A stretch of DNA of 39,884 nucleotides from Candidatus Omnitrophota bacterium (GCA_023247035.1 JAHFHG010000018.1:1-39884); one strand, 5' to 3'. Positions 29,808 through 37,458 are shown, numbered from the stretch's first letter. The notes: a model not told the origin generated them from the letters alone. Translations and numbers: made by a program.

Positions 29808-30167
29808 TTAGGCGTTCGAATCTCTGAGGCGTGCAAATTCTTTTAATCCCCGACAATATTGAAAACTCGCCTCCGTCCTCCACTTCAGCGGAAATGTCCG
29901 GCACTGGCGCGGTTTGGCAGGATGGACACGGCAGCCGGAATCCGTCAAAAAAACGCAGGACTCGTTCTGATTTTTTTTAAGCACAAGCTTCCGCCGGTCT
30001 TCGAGATCGCAAAACTGATTGACGAAATCAAAAACTTCCATTCCTAAAAAAGCAGCCGTTTCCCCCGCTTCTTCAAGCGTCAGATAAACAAAACCCGGCT
30101 GTTTGCAGCATTCGTTGCAGCGCCGGCAAGCAAACGTTTCTAATTTTTTCTCGATTTCCATCATCAA
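29808..30167 (-). CDS. YkgJ-family CxxCxxCC metal-cluster protein
   Basis: CRRCNECCKQPGFVYLTLEEA, CVFLTDSGCRVHPAKPRQCRTFPL. Confidence 0.85.
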   Translation of the reverse strand: MMMEIEKKLETFACRRCNECCKQPGFVYLTLEEAGETAAFLGMEVFDFVNQFCDLEDRRKLVLKKNQNESCVFLTDSGCRVHPAKPRQCRTFPLKWRTEASFQYCRGLKEFARLRDSNA

Positions 30168-30213
30168 GAGAATCCTCCGACTTCGCGCCTCACGGTGCTC
30201 CGCTTTAAGATTT

Positions 30214-30248
30214 CGCCCTCGGGAAAACTCTGAGGGCGCAAGAGTTTT
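30214..30248. repeat. two interlocked inverted repeats in the leader of the Ski2-like helicase gene
   Basis: CGCCCTC (30214-30220)/GAGGGCG (30232-30238) and AAAACTCT (30224-30231)/AGAGTTTT (30241-30248). Confidence 0.8.
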
Positions 30249-30290
30249 ATTTACGAATCCTCCAGCTTGCGGTATTTTACTTCAACTCAC

Positions 30291-32237
30291 ATGAATTTTG
30301 AACTCGATCCTTTTCAGAAAAAATCCCTCGAGTGGATTGAAAAAGAGCATTCCGTTTTCGTTGCCGCCCCGACCGGAGCCGGAAAAACCCTCATCGCCGA
30401 AGCCGCGATTGATAAAGCCCTCGCGCGCAGTGAAGCGGCCATTTACACCGCTCCGATTAAAGCCTTGAGCAACCAGAAGTACCGGGACTTCCGCGCCAAA
30501 TACGGAGAAAACCGTGTGGGGATTTTAACCGGCGACGTCTCGATCAATCCCGACGCGCCCATCCTGATCATGACCACGGAAATTTACCGGAACTCTCTTT
30601 TCGAGAATCTGGATAGGATCCAGAAAGTGGGCTGGGTCATTTTCGATGAAGTCCATTATCTGGACGATCCGGAGCGCGGAACGGTTTGGGAAGAGGCGCT
30701 TCTTTTCACTCCGCCGGAAATCCGGATCCTCGCCTTGAGCGCGACGATTCCCAACGTCAAAGAAATTACGGATTGGATTCAAAAGGTACACGCCCGCCCG
30801 ATTGAAGTCGTGGAAGAAACGCATCGGCCGGTGCCGCTTCAATTTCTTTTTCAATGCCAGGGCCGGATTCTCGAAAATACCCGGCAGCTCCTCCAAGAAG
30901 GTTACCTGAACCGGGAGAATTGGAAGCTGAGCCGCGGCCAGCGCCGGGGCGGATTCCGGCTTGAGCGGCCAAAGCCCAACCGGCTCGACGCCTTGATCGG
31001 CCACCTTCGGCAAAAGGAGCGGCTTCCGGCCATTTACTTTGCCTTTGGACGCAAGCGCACAGAGGACCTAGCCTGGGAGGCCGTTGATTTTGATTTTCTA
31101 AAGGAAAATGAAAAATGCGAAATGATGGACTTCTATCACTCTCTTCTGGAACGCTACGGATTGACCCAGGAAAAATCCGCCAAAGATATCGAGCCCCTGA
31201 TCGAGCACGGCATTGCTTACCACCACGCCGGAATGCTTCCGACCCTCAAGGAAGTGATCGAGCAACTTTTCACGAGCCGGAAAATCAAACTCATTTTCAC
31301 CACCGAAACTTTCGCCCTGGGAATCAATATGCCCGCGCGCAGCGTGATTTTTGATGAGCTTGAAAAATTTTACGGGACAGGGTTCCGGATTCTCACGCAC
31401 CGTGACTTTTATCAAATGGCCGGACGTGCCGGGCGGCGCGGGATGGACGACCAGGGATTCGTTTATGTCCGCGTTTATCCGCCCGTGATTGCGTACCCTC
31501 AGCTGCAACGCGTTCTGTTTGGAAAACCCGAGCCCGTCCACAGCCAATTGAATACGACTTACGCCACGCTTCTGAACCTGTACCGGGATTTAGGCCGCAA
31601 GCTGGTCGAAATTTATCCGCGCTCTTTTCATTATTTTGAATCTTCAAACCACGGCCGGCGCGAAGGATTTGATCTCATCAAAAACAAACTCGGCCTGCTG
31701 GAAGAAATGGGTTACATTCAAAATACGGGCCTCAGCCTTAAGGGTGAATTTGCCGCGTCCGTTTTCGGTTACGAGCTTCTTCTTGGCGAAATGCACGAAG
31801 AAGGAGTCCTTGAAGGATTAGATGAGGCGGGCCTTAATGTTCTTTTATCAGGGCTCGTCTTTGAACCGCGTAAAGACGATCACCCTCCCCGTCTGAACTC
31901 GAAAAATGAAAAACTCCGCAAAAGCGCTGAACATTATTCTCATCTCATTTACCGTAAGGAATCCAAGTTCCGGATCCGGCCTTACTCCAAGATCCCGCAC
32001 TTCAACCTCGCCGAGGCTGTCGAAGCCTGGACGCACGGGATGTCGTTTGACCGGCTTTTTAGACTGACTTCCGCGGACGAGGGAGAACTGGTCCGTTATT
32101 TTCGGATGGTGATTCAGCTCTTAAGGGAAATCGAAAATGCCCCTCACACCTCGGAACAAGTCCGGGGAAAGGCCCGAAAAGCGCGCAGCCTCATCAATCG
32201 CGATGTGGTGGACGCGGAAAGGCAGCTGAGGGTTTAG
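30291..32237 (+). CDS. Ski2/HelY-like DEAD/DEAH superfamily 2 RNA helicase
   Basis: AAPTGAGKTLIAEAAI, TAPIKALSNQKYRDF, IFDEVHYLDD, LSATIPN, YHHAGMLPTLKEVIEQLF, QMAGRAGRRGMD; start corrected to 30291. Confidence 0.93.
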   Translation: MNFELDPFQKKSLEWIEKEHSVFVAAPTGAGKTLIAEAAIDKALARSEAAIYTAPIKALSNQKYRDFRAKYGENRVGILTGDVSINPDAPILIMTTEIYRNSLFENLDRIQKVGWVIFDEVHYLDDPERGTVWEEALLFTPPEIRILALSATIPNVKEITDWIQKVHARPIEVVEETHRPVPLQFLFQCQGRILENTRQLLQEGYLNRENWKLSRGQRRGGFRLERPKPNRLDALIGHLRQKERLPAIYFAFGRKRTEDLAWEAVDFDFLKENEKCEMMDFYHSLLERYGLTQEKSAKDIEPLIEHGIAYHHAGMLPTLKEVIEQLFTSRKIKLIFTTETFALGINMPARSVIFDELEKFYGTGFRILTHRDFYQMAGRAGRRGMDDQGFVYVRVYPPVIAYPQLQRVLFGKPEPVHSQLNTTYATLLNLYRDLGRKLVEIYPRSFHYFESSNHGRREGFDLIKNKLGLLEEMGYIQNTGLSLKGEFAASVFGYELLLGEMHEEGVLEGLDEAGLNVLLSGLVFEPRKDDHPPRLNSKNEKLRKSAEHYSHLIYRKESKFRIRPYSKIPHFNLAEAVEAWTHGMSFDRLFRLTSADEGELVRYFRMVIQLLREIENAPHTSEQVRGKARKARSLINRDVVDAERQLRV

Positions 32238-32238
32238 G

Positions 32239-32754
32239 TTAATCCCTTTGGCGCCAAGCAGGATAAAGGATTTGGAGATAGGAACGCTCTTCCCGATCCT
32301 TTTCGGAAAGTCCCAATTTTCGGGCGGCAGCTTCAATCGATCGAGGCTTTCCTTCAATTTCCGCAAACCCGCCGATCCCGGCAAGATAATCCAAAGTCAC
32401 GATGACGCGGCCCCATTTGTACGCTTCTCTTTTTTTACGGTAACGCGCAAGGATCGAAAATCCAAGCTGCTTCAGAAGCAGGCGGGCCGGCTTAAAATCC
32501 ACTGAAGTTTCAATCTCAAGACGCTTTTTATATTTGCTTTTAAGCCTCGGGCCTTTGAAAGTGAGGAGCGCCTTCTTGCCCCACCGGCGGAGCCGCAGGA
32601 TACTCCGCTTTGCCCTCAACCGCCCGTTGAAATCGTAAAGCTCGTTATATTCCTTTCCCGATTGGATTTTGGAGGCGCCTAGCCGCCGCAGGATAACGCG
32701 CATTTTGGAAAGATTTTTGAGCCGGTATTTTTGTTCGATCTCAAAATGTTTCAA
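32239..32754 (-). CDS. CYTH-domain protein (class IV adenylate cyclase/thiamine-triphosphatase superfamily)
   Basis: N-terminal ExExK-type signature (FEIEQKYRL), LRLRRWGKKALLTFKGP, FAEIEG. Confidence 0.83.
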   Translation of the reverse strand: MKHFEIEQKYRLKNLSKMRVILRRLGASKIQSGKEYNELYDFNGRLRAKRSILRLRRWGKKALLTFKGPRLKSKYKKRLEIETSVDFKPARLLLKQLGFSILARYRKKREAYKWGRVIVTLDYLAGIGGFAEIEGKPRSIEAAARKLGLSEKDREERSYLQILYPAWRQRD

Positions 32755-33980
32755 GCGGTTCTCGGGGTTTCAAAGAGCAGCCCGTTGCGGACTTTGATGT
32801 TTTGACGCGATGCGCGGGCGCGAAATTCATCCGTCACTTTTCCGCCATTCCAAATTTCGATAAAATTTTTCCGCCACTCTTCGGCAAGCTGATTGGCCTT
32901 TAAAAGAATCTGATCTCCCAGTTTAGACTGATCCAAATAATCGTAAGCGGTAACTAAAATCAATCGCTTGGAGTCTGCCAAGGCCAGCCCTTCGGAAAAA
33001 ATTTCTAATCTTTCGTAATTCGGGTTTTGTGCAGCCTCTTCGGCCGCGAGTTGCGCTTCATCCATGATTTTCCGAGCGGCTTCGGGCTTTTTCGCCTCGC
33101 AAACTCCGGCTGAGATTTCTTCGTATCCTTTTATATTTTTTAATTTCTCAAGATAGACCCGCAGATAAGTCACTTCGCGCGGCGTCAAAATCGAAGAATT
33201 AAGAAGGCGTTCCGCCTCTTTGCGGTCAAAGCCCAGGCTTAAGAGCGCCTGCTGATTGATACGAAATAAATCCGGCAGGCTTGAATCATTCACCAACCTG
33301 TCCGCCGTCGCGTTCACCCCGCTCGCCGTCAGCGCCACGGAAGCCAGCCCTGCGACGGGAATCAAGAACTTAAGGACCACCGTTGCCCCTTTTCCTCCGA
33401 GGCGGGCACGGGCCATTTCATTAAGGACCTCATTAAGATAAGGATTTGTAGTGTAAGCGTCGACTCCGAACTGTTTAGCCAATTCGCGTTTCGAGGAGCC
33501 GAGAAGTTTTTCATTGAAGGAAGTTTGCTCGCCCTTTTCTTTCTTCGTGAACGCCCTTCCGACCATTCGCCCCAGCTTTCCGGCCGCCTTCCCGACTCCT
33601 TTGACCGAATCGATAGGATGGCTTGCCAGAGTCGTGAGGCCTTTGCGTGTCGCTTCAACCGACGAAGCCGCACCGTCAAAAAATCCGCTGGTTTTTTCAT
33701 TGCGCCGCACCTTTTCAATGACCTCGATCTCGCGCAGCAGCTTTGCAAGAGGCCGCAGCCCTACGACTTCATAAGTTGCGTGTTCGGCCTTCACGCGAAA
33801 CTTCAAAAAACCAGGATTCTCCAAACTATAATCCGCTGCGCTGATTTCATAATATTCTGTCTGCGAAGGAATATTTCCAGGAAGATCCAAATCAGAAAGG
33901 CGCGGGACAGCCGCCATTGCAATTTCTGGCAGGGTTAGAAAAGAGAGCAAAATATAAAATCTGATTTTGGCGCTTCTCAC
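32751..33980 (-). CDS. secreted protein of unknown function
   Basis: GTG start with GGAGGT SD; signal peptide ending MAA; Gly/Ala-rich stretch SHPIDSVKGVGKAAGKLGRMVGRAF; no recognised enzymatic motif. Confidence 0.75.
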   Translation of the reverse strand: MRSAKIRFYILLSFLTLPEIAMAAVPRLSDLDLPGNIPSQTEYYEISAADYSLENPGFLKFRVKAEHATYEVVGLRPLAKLLREIEVIEKVRRNEKTSGFFDGAASSVEATRKGLTTLASHPIDSVKGVGKAAGKLGRMVGRAFTKKEKGEQTSFNEKLLGSSKRELAKQFGVDAYTTNPYLNEVLNEMARARLGGKGATVVLKFLIPVAGLASVALTASGVNATADRLVNDSSLPDLFRINQQALLSLGFDRKEAERLLNSSILTPREVTYLRVYLEKLKNIKGYEEISAGVCEAKKPEAARKIMDEAQLAAEEAAQNPNYERLEIFSEGLALADSKRLILVTAYDYLDQSKLGDQILLKANQLAEEWRKNFIEIWNGGKVTDEFRARASRQNIKVRNGLLFETPRTA

Positions 33981-34068
33981 CTTACCTCCACCTATCCTTT
34001 TAAAGGATAATCGAGAAAAGGACGCCCGGCAAAAGATCTCTTGAATAAATCAGGGCCTCTATTCGGTA

Positions 34069-34923
34069 TCAAGCGGATTGGCGTATGATCAGTTCGGGTG
34101 AGAATTCCTTTTGCACCGGGGGCTGCAATTTCCCTTCGACCAAGCCCAGCAGGATTTGGACCATTTCACGGCCCATCCGCTCGAGAGGCTGACGGATCGT
34201 CGTCAAGGAAGGAACGACATATTTCGCCCTCTCAATGCCGTCGTAACCCATCACCGCGACTTCCTCAGGGCACTTGATCCAGGATTCGCGCAAGGCCTTT
34301 AAAGCGCCGATCGCGAGATCGTCATTAAAACAAATCACCGCCCGGGGAAGCGGGTGGGAATTATGGATCATGTCCATCATTTTGAGGTAGCCGTCTTCTT
34401 CGAAGAAATAATCACATTTGCGGTAGTAAGACGGCTCAAATGACAATCCGTATTCTTTCATCAGGCGGCCATAGAACTGGAATCTTTCACGGGCGTCCAG
34501 CGAGTCCTCATCCGGCCCCTGCAGCATTCCGATCTTCCGGTAGCCCCGGTTGAGGAGATGCTTAAAAGCAAGCTCAACGCCGGTTTTATTATTGCAATAG
34601 ACAATGTTGGCCTTCACTTCCGGCGTGTAGTCATTGATAATCACCACGGGAAGTTCCGATCCCTCCAGAGATTCTCGAATGTGCTTGGGATGAATCCTCC
34701 ACGTCAAAAGCAGGAGCCCGGCGATCTCACGTTCCTTTAAAATTTTCCGCGTAGGGTCGGCATATTCTTCGTCCTTGACCATAATAAATTTGACGTCGTA
34801 ATCGCTCTCGCGCAGCGCGTCAATAATGCCGGCAATAATGCGGGTAAAATATTCGCTTTTGAAAATCTCGGGCGTGAAGGAAGTCAAAAGCCCTACCGTT
34901 CTTTGCGTTTTCATCTCGGACAT
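34069..34923 (-). CDS. LacI/GalR-type periplasmic-binding-like sensor domain without HTH
   Basis: GLLTSFTP..YFTRIIAGIIDALRESDYDVKF, VIINDYTPEV..IVYCNNKTGVELAFKHLLNRGYRKIGMLQG, FNDDLAIGALKALRE..PEEVAVMGYDGI, LTTIRQPLERMG; no LacI N-terminal HTH. Confidence 0.88.
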   Translation of the reverse strand: MSEMKTQRTVGLLTSFTPEIFKSEYFTRIIAGIIDALRESDYDVKFIMVKDEEYADPTRKILKEREIAGLLLLTWRIHPKHIRESLEGSELPVVIINDYTPEVKANIVYCNNKTGVELAFKHLLNRGYRKIGMLQGPDEDSLDARERFQFYGRLMKEYGLSFEPSYYRKCDYFFEEDGYLKMMDMIHNSHPLPRAVICFNDDLAIGALKALRESWIKCPEEVAVMGYDGIERAKYVVPSLTTIRQPLERMGREMVQILLGLVEGKLQPPVQKEFSPELIIRQSA

Positions 34924-34944
34924 GGGTATTTGGAGGATAGAAAT

Positions 34945-35103
34945 TTATCTTCTTAGTTTTAAATCCGTTTTTTCAAGGATTTCAAAGGAACCCCTCCGGG
35001 CGCCGCAAACGCAAGAGCGCGGCTCACAGCAGCCCATCTTTGAAATAATCTTCCCACATTTACGGCATTTAAATTTGCATCTGAATCGGAAAAACCTCGG
35101 CAT
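34945..35103 (-). CDS. 52-aa Cys-rich basic microprotein (not in the supplied ORF track)
   Basis: MPRFFRFRCKFKCRKCGKIISKMGCCEPRSCVCGARRGSFEILEKTDLKLRR*; purine-rich AAGGAAAGGAACA just upstream of ATG; 7 Cys. Confidence 0.6.
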   Translation of the reverse strand: MPRFFRFRCKFKCRKCGKIISKMGCCEPRSCVCGARRGSFEILEKTDLKLRR

Positions 35104-35162
35104 TGTTCCTTTCCTTCTCGGGAACCGGCCGTGAATGACGATTGCCTCGGAAGACTGCGGAT

Positions 35163-35527
35163 CTATTCCTTTTTGTCAAGGACCCCATCCCCATCGGCGT
35201 CCGCATCTTGAGGATTGGGAATTCCGTCGCCGTCGATATCGGGGTCTTGCAGATCAGGTACCCCATCTCCATCGGTATCCTTTGTCTTTTGATCGAGAAT
35301 CCCGTCCCCATTCGCATCGGGATCGCTTGCGTTCGGTATTCCATCTCCGTCGATATCAGGATCTTGCCCATCCGGCAGACCGTCTCCGTCGGTATCCTGG
35401 AACTGTTCCGGCTGCGCTTTGGCTTTCACTTCGACCGTGGAATCCAAATCCTCTTCATTGGGAATCCCGTCGCCGTCGATATCGCCGTCCTGTTCATCCG
35501 GGATTCCGTCGCCGTCCTGATCGATTG
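35163..35527. repeat. DNA-level tandem repeats encoding the TSP3 motifs
   Basis: Recurring ATTCCGTCGCCGTCGATATC-type units on the plus strand. Confidence 0.75.
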
Positions 35528-36164
35528 TTTCCGTATCTTGCTTTTTCTTTTTTAAACCTTTCTGATCCGCAAGTTCATCAGGGAGGACTAAAAGTTTTTT
35601 GGTGTCGGTCAAGGCTTCGGGCTGCGTTTCCGCTTGAGCGGGATTTTCGTTTTCTGCGTCGTTTTTTTTGAATTTGAGGCCGCTCTCGGAAATCTGCTTC
35701 TGCCTTTTCTTTTGAAGCGCGTCAAGCCCGCGAAGGGAAAAATCTTCGCGCAGATTCGTTGAACGGTTTGGACCTTGGGAAGGATTTTGTTCCCCGCTAT
35801 TTTTGTCTTTCCGCTCTTTTTGCATTTCATATCCCGGATCCGGCTCCTCGGCGCTTCCCGGACTCAACGCCCCCTGATAAAAGGAATTCAGCCTGCTTCC
35901 GTTTATGGCGTAACGGCGGACCGCGGCCTGATGGGTGACGATATTTTGGGCCGGATTCTCTGCGGATAATTGAGGTGAGGTTTGTTTACTTTCCGGTTCC
36001 AAAGATTTGACCGGAGTTTGATTTTGATTCGCTTCAGGGTTGGTCGAAGGATCCGCTTGATCTTGAGCGCGTAAGGAAGGACAAAAAAGAAAGCCGGCCA
36101 GCAAAAGAAAAAGAAAACTTTTTTTCACGGAATGACAGACTTTTAACTTTTTCACTATTTCCAT
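35163..36164 (-). CDS. secreted thrombospondin type 3 (DxDGDG) repeat, putative Ca2+-binding protein
   Basis: Signal peptide (LLLAGFLFCPSLRA), Gln/Asn-rich middle, eight D-x-D/N-G-D-G motifs at C terminus; GGGAGG SD. Confidence 0.88.
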   Translation of the reverse strand: MEIVKKLKVCHSVKKSFLFLLLAGFLFCPSLRAQDQADPSTNPEANQNQTPVKSLEPESKQTSPQLSAENPAQNIVTHQAAVRRYAINGSRLNSFYQGALSPGSAEEPDPGYEMQKERKDKNSGEQNPSQGPNRSTNLREDFSLRGLDALQKKRQKQISESGLKFKKNDAENENPAQAETQPEALTDTKKLLVLPDELADQKGLKKKKQDTETIDQDGDGIPDEQDGDIDGDGIPNEEDLDSTVEVKAKAQPEQFQDTDGDGLPDGQDPDIDGDGIPNASDPDANGDGILDQKTKDTDGDGVPDLQDPDIDGDGIPNPQDADADGDGVLDKKE

Positions 36165-36205
36165 AAAGGCAACCTCCCGGTAAAAGTTATTTTAACCTAT
36201 TTAAA

Positions 36206-36234
36206 AGTATAATGTTCCTTACGGAGATTGTCAA
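36206..36234 (-). promoter_or_regulatory. sigma70-type promoter for the TSP3-repeat/microprotein/LacI-like gene set
   Basis: Minus strand TTGACA-N17-TATACT, 42 nt upstream of the ATG at 36164. Confidence 0.8.
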
Positions 36235-36260
36235 AAAACCTAACCTTGAAAAAGGAATCA

Positions 36261-36836
36261 TTATTTATCCCTTTTAATAGGAATGGGTTGTGAGAGGCTT
36301 GCCTTGGAAATTTGCTGAAAATTATCCTTTTCCGGATTGGATCGGGTGGAGGCCAATCCGGATGAAAGTGCGCCGGCAGCGACAGCGCCTCCAGCCGCTC
36401 CGTAAACTCCAGCTCCTCCACTTGCGCCCGCCGCGGCCGATGAAGCGGGAATCGCAGCCGATGCGGTCACACCTCCGGCGGCTCCCAGCGCCGCCAGGCT
36501 CGCGGCAAAAATATAGATTTTTTTACGGTCGCTGGACGGGCCTTCATAAGAAATTTCCCCCGAATTTACTTTGGGATCCAGCAAGCGATAGTCAGGCCGT
36601 TTATATTTTTTCTGAGGGCCGTCTTTTGCGCTTTGATCCGGAAGGCGATCTTCAGCCGCCACACTCACATACGGACGTTTTGTTATCGGATGCTCTCTGA
36701 CGATGACTCGGGTATGAGTTTCTTCGATGACCTCAGAAGCATAAGTGAATTGGAAAAGAAAAAAAATTCCCGCAATCGCTGCGCTCACTACGCTCGCTAC
36801 GCTCGCAAAAAAAAATCTTATCCCTCGCCGTCTCAA
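36261..36836 (-). CDS. predicted exported or membrane protein of unknown function, TTG start
   Basis: TTG at 36836 preceded by GGAAGGAGTTAAC, 1 nt after the upstream stop; hydrophobic N-terminal segment; C-terminal Ala/Gly-rich helical segment. Confidence 0.65.
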   Translation of the reverse strand: MRRRGIRFFFASVASVVSAAIAGIFFLFQFTYASEVIEETHTRVIVREHPITKRPYVSVAAEDRLPDQSAKDGPQKKYKRPDYRLLDPKVNSGEISYEGPSSDRKKIYIFAASLAALGAAGGVTASAAIPASSAAAGASGGAGVYGAAGGAVAAGALSSGLASTRSNPEKDNFQQISKASLSQPIPIKRDK

Positions 36837-36837
36837 G

Positions 36838-37458
36838 TTAACTCCTTCCTTCCCAGCTCCCCGATAAAATAGAATCCTGAAGAAACTGAACAATCCCGCG
36901 GATATTATTTTCAAGCGCAGCATTCAGGTTCACCTCGGGACCGCCTTTTTTTGCAAAGACGCCTTCTGCGTCGCTGACGCCCGTCGCTTCGAATTTCGCA
37001 AGCAAATGCAGGCCTGAATCAAAGACCGCCGTCTCCGTCCTGACCGCCACCGCCTGGCCTTTCCAGGTCACCCGGTTTTGGAAATCTTTGATGCGGACTG
37101 CGGCAAGGTAAGGGATCCCGTAGCGTTTCAAAATTTGGGCGTCGGGTTCCACTTCCATAAAAATAAACTCCTCGAAGCCCTCCTGAAAAGCCTCAATAAG
37201 CATCGGGCTCAGGGCCTCGCCCACGTAATAAGTTTGAGGATCCGCGTTCCAGGACCCTTTATTCGCGGCGCGGTACTGAAGAAGATGGGGATCCAGATAA
37301 AGCGCGAGCCGGGTCGGGACAGGATAAACTTGTCGGATAAAATTTTCCGACAGGAGCCCGGGGGCGTGAATGTTCCAGCCAAAGAGGCGCGCGCAATTCA
37401 GATGGAAAAAAAAGAGAAGAAAATAAATAAGAAAAAACCTTCTTCTAAAACGAAACAC
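36838..37458 (-). CDS. secreted or lipoprotein-like protein of unknown function
   Basis: Hydrophobic leader LIYFLLFFFHLNC, no recognised family; translationally coupled to neighbours. Confidence 0.65.
   Translation of the reverse strand: MFRFRRRFFLIYFLLFFFHLNCARLFGWNIHAPGLLSENFIRQVYPVPTRLALYLDPHLLQYRAANKGSWNADPQTYYVGEALSPMLIEAFQEGFEEFIFMEVEPDAQILKRYGIPYLAAVRIKDFQNRVTWKGQAVAVRTETAVFDSGLHLLAKFEATGVSDAEGVFAKKGGPEVNLNAALENNIRGIVQFLQDSILSGSWEGRS

Noticed and set aside
34924-35102. Missing LacI HTH encoded upstream as a frameshifted N terminus
   Set aside because: Translating the region gives the Cys-rich ORF and no VAKxAGVSxxTVSR-type motif in any minus frame I read.
35163-35527. Possible CRISPR-like array because of regularly repeated short units
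   Set aside because: Repeats are in frame, imperfect, and encode DxDGDG motifs; there are no unique spacers of constant length and no cas genes.
36197-36421. 74-aa minus ORF overlapping the TSP3 promoter region
   Set aside because: Overlaps another frame of the 36261-36836 gene and the promoter, with no SD or recognisable sequence.
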